A stretch of 7,525 bases of DNA, from the NCBI GenBank assembly GCA_937958315.1, contig CALFGH010000188.1, positions 1-7,525 of the forward strand, given 5' to 3'. Each line of letters starts with the position of its first letter. Within the stretch, counting starts at the first letter, position 1. Position numbers and translations under genes: made by a program. This DNA is from an uncultured Collinsella sp. (GTDB lineage: Bacteria > Actinomycetota > Coriobacteriia > Coriobacteriales > Coriobacteriaceae). Below the pieces are notes generated by a model. It saw nothing but the letters and a program-made list of their open reading frames with translations. It did no database searches and was not told the origin of the DNA. Of the stretch, positions 1-5,494 are shown in pieces.

Positions 1-1233
1 CTGCACGTCGTCCAGGCGCAACAACAGCTTGGTGAGCGTCGTCTTGCCCGAGCCCGATTTGCCCACCAGGCCCACGCGCTGGCCCGCCGCCACATGGAGC
101 GTCAGGTCGTCGAACACGCTCTCGCCCGCCGCGGCGTCACGGTATGCAAAGCTCAAGTGCTCAAAATCAATCGCGCCCTCGCCCACCTTGAGCTCGGGGG
201 CGTTCTCGTCGTCTGCCACCAGACGCGGCTCGTCCAGCACACGTGTCATCTCGGCTGCATCGCCCAGCGCGCGGTTGATGCGCTGCATCATGGAGCTCAC
301 GTAGTTCAGACGCATGGTGAGGTTGTACGTATAGGTAAAGATCATGACGAGCGCGCCGGCCGAGATGCCAAACCACGCGTTGCCGCCCGCGACGAACACG
401 CTCACCACGGCCATGGTGATGACGATAAGGCCCGAGGTCGTAAAGTTGCGCTGCATCATGGCGTGCATCGAGACCGTCTCGGCGTCGCGTGCAGCACGGT
501 CGGCGGTATCGAACAGGTCGCGCTCAAAGTCCTCGCGCCCACAGGTCTTGACGGCCAGGATATTCGTGACCGCGTCGGACAGCACGCCCGACAGCTTGTT
601 CTGCGCGGCGGACGTCGCGGCCGAAAGCGGCATGATGCGCTTATACATAAGCCAGACAAACGCAATGTAGACGACCATAATGCCCACCAGGATCACGGTA
701 AACGTCGGCACCACCGGAGCAAGCGCCGCCACCGTGCAGACAACCGAGGTGATGGTGGGAATGAGCGAATACACCGTCACGTCCACCAGCCCCGTATAGC
801 CGCTCATAAAACGACTCGTCTGGCTCACGAGCGATCCGCCAAAGCGGCTGGTGTGAAATGTCATGGATTGATTGGAGAGCGTGTCGAAGCACAGGCGCGC
901 CAGGTGGTAGTTGCCCGCAATCTCGAGCTTGTAGACGGTGTAGTCCTGCAGCTTGGAGAGGATTTGGCCCACTAGGTTAACGAGCACGAGTGCCAGAATG
1001 TAGGGGCCAAAGACCTCGAATACTTGGTCGCCCGCCACGGGACCCGCTTGAACGCGGTCAACGATGAGGGCCATCACATAGGTGTTGGCAAACGTGAGCA
1101 AAAAGATGTAGCCCGCCGACGAGAACACCGAGAGAAAGACAATCAGCGGCTGCGTGCGCGTGACGTCCCAAAAACACTGCAGCGTGCGGCGCACGGTGGA
1201 GCGTTTGAGCGGACTGGTGTTTCTCTGAGACAT
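1..1233 (-). CDS. ABC exporter, membrane domain fused to ATPase (partial, C-terminus off window)
   Basis: Half-transporter of the exporter type, in which a membrane domain and an ATPase sit on one chain and two chains form the pump. Only the first 411 residues are in the window. Hydrophobic segments lie at about residues 30-57, 72-93, 154-174, 177-197, 265-284 and 287-303, giving the six helices of an ABC exporter membrane domain. The ATPase begins near residue 354 (DFEHLSFAYRD, the A-loop region), and Walker A is GKSGSGKT at 391-398. Reading ends at residue 411; the signature motif, Walker B and H-loop would lie to the left of the window. The ATG at 1231-1233 has AAAGGAAG just upstream. A terminator separates it from rmuC, so it is probably transcribed on its own or leads an operon running off the edge; such exporters often come as heterodimer pairs. 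The substrate cannot be read from the sequence; drug, peptide or lipid export are all possible. Confidence 0.93.
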   Translation of the reverse strand, partial: MSQRNTSPLKRSTVRRTLQCFWDVTRTQPLIVFLSVFSSAGYIFLLTFANTYVMALIVDRVQAGPVAGDQVFEVFGPYILALVLVNLVGQILSKLQDYTVYKLEIAGNYHLARLCFDTLSNQSMTFHTSRFGGSLVSQTSRFMSGYTGLVDVTVYSLIPTITSVVCTVAALAPVVPTFTVILVGIMVVYIAFVWLMYKRIMPLSAATSAAQNKLSGVLSDAVTNILAVKTCGREDFERDLFDTADRAARDAETVSMHAMMQRNFTTSGLIVITMAVVSVFVAGGNAWFGISAGALVMIFTYTYNLTMRLNYVSSMMQRINRALGDAAEMTRVLDEPRLVADDENAPELKVGEGAIDFEHLSFAYRDAAAGESVFDDLTLHVAAGQRVGLVGKSGSGKTTLTKLLLRLDDVQ

Positions 1234-1308
1234 GGGCTTCCTTTCGCGTCTGATAGGGCGAAACGCCATTGTTGCACACTAAAGCGCACTTCAGACAAGC
1301 ACGATGCG

Positions 1309-1339
1309 AAAAGCGCCCGCGCCGTGGTGGCGCAGGCGC
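1309..1339 (-). terminator. rho-independent terminator after rmuC
   Basis: Read on the minus strand, an 11-bp stem (GCGCCTGCGCC against GGCGCGGGCGC, one G-U wobble) closes a 5-base loop ACCAC and is followed directly by TTTTC. It starts 17 bases after the rmuC stop codon and lies before the ABC exporter start, so it should end rmuC transcription and isolate the exporter gene. Confidence 0.8.
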
Positions 1340-1356
1340 CCCGCCGTCAGATGCAG

Positions 1357-2712
1357 CTAGTCCTCGTCTTCCTGGCCCGCGAGTAAGCCTGCGGACTCCA
1401 AGCCCAAAATCTCGTCGGCCTCCTGCGCGTCTTCCAGGGCGTCGATATCCTTGAGTTTGCGCTCCATAACGTTGGTGCGCGTGGTGATGATGCCCTCGAC
1501 CGTTTTACCCGCGGTCTCGATCTGCTGCTGGGCGCGACGCAGCGCCGCCTGATAGCGCGGCAGCTCGGCCTTGACGGCAGAGAGCACGCGCAGCACGTCG
1601 TCGGTGCGCTTTTGCAGCCTAAACGTCTGGTAGCTCATCTGCAGGCTGTTGAGGATGGCCGCCATGGTGCTGGGGCCGGCAACGTTGACGTGATAGTCGC
1701 GGCCCAGGGTTTCGATAAGCCCGGGGCGACTGACGACCTCGGCGTACAGCCCCTCAAACGGAACGAACAGAATGCCAAAGTTGGTAGTCGCGGGCACGCT
1801 CAGGTACTTTTCGCAGATGTCCTTTGCCTCGCGCTTCACCATCGCGTCGAGCGTCTTGCGCGCGGTGGCCACAGCCTCGGCATCGCCCGACTCTTGCGCG
1901 TCGAGCAAGTGCTCGTACGCATCGCCCGGGAATTTGGAGTCGATCGGCAGCAGCACGGGATCGCCCTCGTCCGACGGCAGCTTGACGGCAAACTCAACGC
2001 GCTCCGAGGCGCCGGGCTTGGTGGCGACATTTTCCAGATACTGGTCGGGCGTAAGGATGTCCGCCAGGATCGCACCCAGCTGCACCTCGCCCAAAATGCC
2101 GCGCGCTTTTACATTGCCCAGCACGCGCTTGAGGTCGCCCACGCCGGTGGCAATGGACTGCATATCGCCCAAACCCTTGTACACAGCCTCGAGCTGGTCG
2201 CTCACCTGCTTAAACGATGCAGACAGGCGATCGTTGAGCGTGCGAGAGAGTTTCTCGTCCACCGTCGCACGCATTTGATCGAGCTGCACGTTGTTGTCTT
2301 TGCGGATGGCGCCCAGCTGAGCATCGACCGTCTCGCGCACCTTGTCCAGGCGATGCTCGATGCCCTCGCGATTGGCGCCGAGCTGTTGGGCCGTCTCGCG
2401 GCGCAGGTCATCCATCCGGTCACCAGCTTGCGAGAACTCGCGTGCGATGGTCAGGTAACGTTGCTGCTCCACGGCCGCATCGGTCGTCTGCTGCTGCGCG
2501 ATGGCATTGGCCGTGCGGCGTGTTTCGGCCAGCGCGACGTTCAGGGCATCGAGCGCGTTGTTGGCCTGCTCGAGCGCAGCCAGCATCTCTGCCCCGCTAT
2601 CGCCGCGCCCCCGCAGCTCGGCGCGAAGGCCCTTGAGCTGCAGGGCACAAGCCACAGCAACCCCCACCGCCACCAAGGCGATCACAACAAGCACGATATC
2701 AATAGCAGACAT
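1357..2712 (-). CDS. rmuC: DNA recombination protein RmuC
   Basis: RmuC family protein, linked in E. coli to limiting recombination at inverted repeats. The family carries a predicted PD-(D/E)XK nuclease-like core, and its biochemical role is poorly defined. The 451-residue product has an N-terminal membrane anchor (residues 4-25, IVLVVIALVAVGVAVACAL), then a long coiled-coil-like region (about 40-200). The conserved core follows: GILGEVQLGAIL at 205-216, VEFAVKLP at 239-246, LLPIDSKFPGDAYEHLL at 254-270 (D258 and K260 fit the DxK of the nuclease fold) and FVPFEGLYAEVV at 316-327. The tail is acidic. I chose the ATG at 2710-2712, which has GGCGGAG just upstream and puts the anchor at the N-terminus. 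An ATG pair 11 codons upstream (2742-2745) is possible but has no ribosome site. It lies 51 bases after the HTH protein gene on the same strand with no terminator between, so read-through from that pair is possible. Confidence 0.93.
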   Translation of the reverse strand: MSAIDIVLVVIALVAVGVAVACALQLKGLRAELRGRGDSGAEMLAALEQANNALDALNVALAETRRTANAIAQQQTTDAAVEQQRYLTIAREFSQAGDRMDDLRRETAQQLGANREGIEHRLDKVRETVDAQLGAIRKDNNVQLDQMRATVDEKLSRTLNDRLSASFKQVSDQLEAVYKGLGDMQSIATGVGDLKRVLGNVKARGILGEVQLGAILADILTPDQYLENVATKPGASERVEFAVKLPSDEGDPVLLPIDSKFPGDAYEHLLDAQESGDAEAVATARKTLDAMVKREAKDICEKYLSVPATTNFGILFVPFEGLYAEVVSRPGLIETLGRDYHVNVAGPSTMAAILNSLQMSYQTFRLQKRTDDVLRVLSAVKAELPRYQAALRRAQQQIETAGKTVEGIITTRTNVMERKLKDIDALEDAQEADEILGLESAGLLAGQEDED

Positions 2713-2763
2713 AGTCTCCGCCCAACAAACCCAATCGATCATCAATCAAAACCGCGATCAATC

Positions 2764-3327
2764 TTACCCCGCCACACGCACCGGGCGCTCGGCCCCTTCT
2801 TTGGCGCCGCTCCCCTCCGCATATTCCATAATGCGGCGCGCCGTTTCCCTGCTCACTTTTGAGTCATCACCGGCTAAGTATGCGTATACGTTTCCCTTAT
2901 TCAGATTCAAATCGCGGCAGAGACCGTAGCGCGTTACGCCCGATTCCCCTAGCGCCCCCAATGTTCTTTTTCGCATCAGGGCGTTGATCCTTCTGTCCGC
3001 CACTGGCTTTTCCTTCACCGCTCTATACGCACGCCAAACGTTGGCATAACGATTAGGGAGCTCACTTTTGGTGCATAGAGACGCCATGCTACCCGCTTGA
3101 CCGTACAAGGACAAAACGCCTCGGTAACTTTCTTCCATCCACGAGCCCTCGGATAAACCCAGAACGTATTCAGCTTTTCCTTGCACCAAAGCGAGCAAAA
3201 ACAGAGGCTCCGCCACGCGCGGCGTAACCGTCATCGCCTGCTCAACCAGTTTTCTAAAACTCAGAGACTGTTGTCCGGATAGCTCTCGGCAATAGCCTTT
3301 TAAGAATCCCTCAAAGGTCAGATTCAA
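2764..3327 (-). CDS. HTH-domain protein, partner of the nucleotidyltransferase (candidate antitoxin/regulator)
   Basis: A 187-residue protein that I do not recognise as a named family. Residues 1-110 are mixed helical sequence without a known motif. Residues 113-170 look like a helix-turn-helix: INALMRKRTLGALGE, then YGLCRDLNLNKGNVYAYLAG at 134-153 and VSRETARRI at 158-166, resembling the recognition helix and the closing helix of Xre-like repressors. The last 17 residues are charged and probably disordered. Translation starts at TTG (3325-3327), whose TTGA overlaps the stop codon of the preceding gene. A ribosome site AAGGAGGTG lies 6 bases upstream, inside the upstream coding sequence. No in-frame ATG occurs before residue 32. 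The tight coupling to a nucleotidyltransferase and the C-terminal DNA-binding domain suggest an antitoxin or autorepressor, which is inference. Composition is less GC-rich than rmuC (31 of 60 bases G or C in 2881-2940). Confidence 0.85.
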   Translation of the reverse strand: MNLTFEGFLKGYCRELSGQQSLSFRKLVEQAMTVTPRVAEPLFLLALVQGKAEYVLGLSEGSWMEESYRGVLSLYGQAGSMASLCTKSELPNRYANVWRAYRAVKEKPVADRRINALMRKRTLGALGESGVTRYGLCRDLNLNKGNVYAYLAGDDSKVSRETARRIMEYAEGSGAKEGAERPVRVAG

Positions 3328-3854
3328 CCGAGCACCTCCTTTTTGTATTGCCTGTATGCGCAGACCATCTCTTGATAACTCCGCTCCGAAGGCGACGACG
3401 CCAGCGCCTCTCCCTCATCGAATATAAGCCGTTCGAGCAGCCCCCAATCAAGTCGGTCGACGAATGCCTGACTATGAAGATCGACGATGTCGTTCGGACG
3501 GTAGGCATAGAGCTTCATTACCGCCAGATCCTCCAAGGATGGCGTAAAGTACCTGATAAAACGCGCCCCAATATCTAAGGGAATCAAACGATCTTCGTAA
3601 TTGAATGGCATCTGATCGCAATATGCCACCGCCATACCATTCACCTCGGGGTATCGAGCTATGATCTCGCGGAGGCACCTGTCTGCCTCAAACACATCAA
3701 TGTCATGTGTAACCGACCGATTCGTCACATCGTTTAGCATGAAGGCGCTTCCTCCCACCAATACAACGCTCGGCCTATCGTCTCTTGGACCTATTTCCAG
3801 CTCCGCCTCTTCGTCAATGCCCAAAAGAGTCTGCTCTAAATCCTGCTTATACAT
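3324..3854 (-). CDS. nucleotidyltransferase-fold protein, AbiEii/DUF6036-like (candidate toxin)
   Basis: A 176-residue protein with hallmarks of the DNA polymerase beta-like nucleotidyltransferase fold. VVLVGGSAF at 30-38 is the GG[S] motif, and THDIDVF at 49-55 supplies the DxD metal ligands (D51, D53). D94 in IPLDIGARF may be the third acidic residue. SLEDLAVMKLYAYRPNDIVDL at 106-126 matches the K...R.xDxxDL motif of AbiEii-type toxins (K114, R119, D122, D125). Known relatives include abortive-infection and toxin-antitoxin enzymes that modify RNA or proteins with nucleotides; what this one modifies is unknown. The start is ATG at 3852-3854, with AGGA 6 bases upstream. It is the first gene of a two-gene unit, overlapping the HTH partner by four bases. 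Its composition is less GC-rich than rmuC (31 of 60 bases in 3661-3720) and the upstream region is very AT-rich (16 of 60 in 3841-3900), consistent with acquisition by transfer. A DUF6036 assignment is probable, not certain. Confidence 0.87.
   Translation of the reverse strand: MYKQDLEQTLLGIDEEAELEIGPRDDRPSVVLVGGSAFMLNDVTNRSVTHDIDVFEADRCLREIIARYPEVNGMAVAYCDQMPFNYEDRLIPLDIGARFIRYFTPSLEDLAVMKLYAYRPNDIVDLHSQAFVDRLDWGLLERLIFDEGEALASSPSERSYQEMVCAYRQYKKEVLG
3333..3341 (-). promoter_or_regulatory. strong Shine-Dalgarno site for a TTG start
   Basis: AAGGAGGTG, preceded by further A residues, is fully complementary to the 16S rRNA 3' end and lies 6 bases before the TTG at 3325-3327. It sits within the last codons (KKEVLG) of the upstream nucleotidyltransferase gene. 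This site decides the start of the HTH gene and makes the unusual initiator codon credible. Confidence 0.85.
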
Positions 3855-3866
3855 AGCAAATCCTAT

Positions 3867-3887
3867 TATTATTCATTTTCAATAATA
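3867..3887. promoter_or_regulatory. AT-rich inverted repeat upstream of the nucleotidyltransferase gene (possible operator)
   Basis: TATTATT and AATAATA form 7-bp arms around a 7-base spacer CATTTTC, 13 bases before the nucleotidyltransferase start codon. Its position fits an operator bound by the HTH partner. No convincing -35/-10 pair is visible, and AT-rich arms this short can arise by chance. Confidence 0.35.
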
Positions 3888-3977
3888 CTATTCAGTTGCA
3901 CAACAGGACCCACGGGATGCAAGAATTCTACTCGTGGCGATAATCCCTACTCCCTAGAAGTCCTAAGGTGACAAACG

Positions 3978-4400
3978 CTAACTCTCCCAGCCGGCGCGGA
4001 TGGTTGTTATGACATCGCCCAGGCGCTGGCCGAGAGCTGCCAAGTGTTCAAGTACCTCACTGGGCGAGGCGCCGTTGAGAATGCACGTGAGGGCATATGA
4101 GGCCAAGAAGATTGCCGCGAGTCCCAACGGGATCAGCACGATCATCGCCAGCGTACGCAGGCGCTGGGCCCAGCGACGGCGACGCGCACGACGTCTATCG
4201 AACGCGAGCTCCTGGGCATATGAATCCTGCTGTACGGAATAGGCCTCTGGGGCCGCCTCGCCCGCAGACGATACCGCGGGCGTGGCGTTTTGCGCAGGAG
4301 GCTGGACGGCCGCCCCCTGCATTTGCATCTCCATAAGCCGTTGCTGCTGGCGCAACATACGCTCGGCTTGTTGCTGCGGAGTCTCAAGAAACAGATCCAT
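3978..4400 (-). CDS. single-pass membrane protein of unknown function
   Basis: A 140-residue protein that I do not recognise. The N-terminus (1-28) is rich in Gln, Met and Arg (MLRQQQRLMEMQMQ) and probably helical. Residues 30-60 are a Pro/Ala/Ser-rich linker. An Arg cluster (RRRARRRRWAQR, 69-80) precedes one strong membrane segment at about 83-108 (LAMIVLIPLGLAAIFLASYAL). The remaining 32 residues form an amphipathic-looking tail. The positive-inside rule puts the N-terminus in the cytoplasm and the tail outside. I chose the ATG at 4398-4400 because GGAGG lies 5 bases upstream; a TTG four codons earlier would overlap that ribosome site. It stands alone: 123 bases separate it from the next gene downstream and a 440-base gap lies upstream. 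No terminator is evident after it. The basic region before the helix might bind membrane lipids or nucleic acid, but no function can be assigned. Confidence 0.8.
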   Translation of the reverse strand: MDLFLETPQQQAERMLRQQQRLMEMQMQGAAVQPPAQNATPAVSSAGEAAPEAYSVQQDSYAQELAFDRRRARRRRWAQRLRTLAMIVLIPLGLAAIFLASYALTCILNGASPSEVLEHLAALGQRLGDVITTIRAGWES

Positions 4401-4497
4401 GCTGGCCTCCAAAAACGGAGCATTCGACGCTTACGATCAGCATCCCGCACCGCCAAGGCCACGGCAACGCAATCCGCAGCAATAGCTGCGAAGTTTC

Positions 4498-4529
4498 TTG
4501 TTGACAAAAGCTGTCGAAAACCTCAACAA
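4498..4529. repeat. nested inverted repeat
   Basis: TTGTTGA and TCAACAA are perfect 7-bp arms around 18 bases. Nested within is GACA AAAGC TGTC (4503-4515). It lies about 100 bases upstream of the membrane protein start codon and could be an operator or an RNA structure. TTGACA at 4501-4506 resembles a plus-strand -35 box, but no matching -10 follows. Confidence 0.45.
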
Positions 4530-4602
4530 CTCCCCTACCAGCACTTTCTCTGAGCTTTTTTATCGAATGATCTTTTGCCCTTCCACCAACCCGCCAACTA
4601 AC

Positions 4603-4622
4603 CAAAAGCTGACCAAAAGCTT
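4603..4622. repeat. tandem CAAAAGCT repeat
   Basis: CAAAAGCTG and CAAAAGCTT occur 11 bases apart (starts 4603 and 4614), about one helical turn. A third copy, CAAAAGCTG, is at 4505-4513 inside the inverted repeat. Spacing of one turn is typical of protein-binding half-sites; the role is unknown. Confidence 0.4.
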
Positions 4623-4653
4623 GACGGAAATTGTGTAGACCGGGACCCCACAC

Positions 4654-4681
4654 AAAAAGTGCCGCCCCAAAGGGGCGGCAC
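4654..4681 (-). terminator. rho-independent terminator downstream of rubrerythrin
   Basis: A perfect 10-bp stem (GTGCCGCCCC with GGGGCGGCAC) closes a 3-base loop and, on the minus strand, is followed by TTTTTGTG. It is the first classical terminator downstream of the rubrerythrin gene, about 160 bases past its stop codon, so the rubrerythrin mRNA would include the long inverted repeat at 4736-4817. Confidence 0.85.
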
Positions 4682-4735
4682 ACAAACTTTAATATCAGCT
4701 TTTCAGTAACGAGCACGCGACGACCCAACGCCGGA

Positions 4736-4817
4736 GCGCAGGGCGGGGAAATACCTTTGCCTCGCGCGACCCTGCGGAGCCGTGAGCGAGAGGGAAAGGT
4801 ATTTCCCCGCCCTGCGC
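4736..4817. repeat. long inverted repeat with perfect 23-bp arms
   Basis: The arms at 4736-4758 and 4795-4817 are exact reverse complements (outer end GCGCAGGGCGGGG, inner end AAATACCTTT). The 36 bases between can add CTCGC/GCGAG pairing, and CGG/CCG adds three pairs outside one mismatch. No T-run follows on either strand, so it is not a classical terminator. It begins 23 bases after the rubrerythrin stop and would fold into a very stable 3'-UTR hairpin, perhaps protecting the mRNA. It could also be one copy of a dispersed palindromic element; this window alone cannot tell. Confidence 0.85.
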
Positions 4818-4840
4818 CCCGCAGCAGCCAGCGCCACGCG

Positions 4841-5380
4841 CTAGTAGTTCACCACCTGCTCCTCAAAGTACGCCTTCGGGTGGTTGCACACCGGGCACAC
4901 CTCGGGCGCCTCGGCGCCCACATGCAGGTGCCCGCAGTTCAGGCACTTCCACACCTTCACGCCCTCGCGCTCAAACACCTCGCCCGATTCAATGCGCTCG
5001 ACGAGCTTGTTGTAGCGCTCCTCATGAGCCTTCTCCACGGCGCCGACACCACGGAACTTTGCGGCAATCTCGGCAAAGCCCTCCTCCTCGGCGGTCTTGG
5101 CAAACTCGTCATACATCGTGGTCCACTCGTAGTTCTCGCCCGCGGCGGCGTCGCGCAGGTTGTCCAGAGTGCCCGGAACGGCGCCGTCGTGCAGATACTT
5201 AAACCACAGCTTGGCATGCTCGGACTCGTTGCCCGCCGTCTCGGCAAAGATATTCGAGATCTGAACGTAGCCGTCCTTTTTGGCCTTGGATGCATAGTAG
5301 CGATACTTGGTGTGTGCCTGGGACTCACCGGCAAAAGCAGTCTCGAGGTTCTTCTTGGTCTGAGAGTTCTCAAAATCCAT
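4841..5380 (-). CDS. rbr: rubrerythrin
   Basis: Cytoplasmic non-haem iron protein that reduces hydrogen peroxide in anaerobes, taking electrons through its rubredoxin domain. The 179-residue length is normal for the family. The four-helix ferritin-like domain (about 5-135) has all the expected diiron ligands: E19 with H23 nearby (GESQAH), E52 and H55 (NESEH), E82 and E85 (ENYE), E116 and H119 (EKAH). The C-terminal rubredoxin domain has C146-x2-C149 (CLNC) and C162-x2-C165 (CPVC) binding one iron. The start is ATG at 5378-5380 with AAGGGAAG upstream; an in-frame ATG 30 codons earlier would add a non-conserved leader. It lies 114 bases after the mutY-like stop on the same strand, so it may have its own promoter, although I cannot place one with confidence. 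A 23-bp-arm hairpin and a terminator follow. With the adjacent Rrf2 regulator and DNA glycosylase it suggests an oxidative-stress neighbourhood. Confidence 0.96.
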   Translation of the reverse strand: MDFENSQTKKNLETAFAGESQAHTKYRYYASKAKKDGYVQISNIFAETAGNESEHAKLWFKYLHDGAVPGTLDNLRDAAAGENYEWTTMYDEFAKTAEEEGFAEIAAKFRGVGAVEKAHEERYNKLVERIESGEVFEREGVKVWKCLNCGHLHVGAEAPEVCPVCNHPKAYFEEQVVNY

Positions 5381-5494
5381 AGGTGTACTTCCCTTCAACA
5401 CGTGCCGCCCATAGGCTTTGAGCGGCCTTGTCTTTAGGATGCCCTCATGTCGAGAATCTAAACCTTGCAATCCTGTTCTTCAGATTTGAGCGGG

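Larger units (their letters stand above)
4401..4653. other. gene-free region upstream of the membrane protein gene
   Basis: No credible coding sequence lies on either strand here. Base composition drops compared with the genes. The region probably carries the promoter of the membrane protein gene, but I cannot place a good -35/-10 pair. It holds a small hairpin (CGCAGC AATA GCTGCG, 4475-4490), an inverted repeat at 4498-4529 and a short direct repeat at 4603-4622. Confidence 0.5.

Noticed and set aside
94..975. Plus-strand open frame of 293 codons
   Set aside because: It is antisense to the ABC exporter; the product is His/Arg-rich without motifs, while the minus strand gives a clear exporter with Walker A.
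1612..2862. Plus-strand open frame of 416 codons
   Set aside because: It is the complement of rmuC and the end of the HTH gene, has no ribosome site or recognisable domain, and is explained by GC-rich codon bias.
3908..3938. Hairpin CCACGGG...CTCGTGG after the membrane protein gene
   Set aside because: It has only 7 pairs including a wobble, a long loop and no T-run, so I do not call it a terminator.
4501..4530. TTGACA as a plus-strand promoter
   Set aside because: No -10 box follows at 16-18 bases and no plus-strand gene lies downstream.
4384..4728. Minus-strand open frame of 114 codons in the repeat-rich gap
   Set aside because: It runs through the strong terminator and the start of the membrane protein gene, with no ribosome site or domain.
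5381..5470. 30-codon N-terminal extension of rubrerythrin
   Set aside because: Rubrerythrins start near the MDFENSQT segment, which has its own ribosome site; the extra residues are not family-like.
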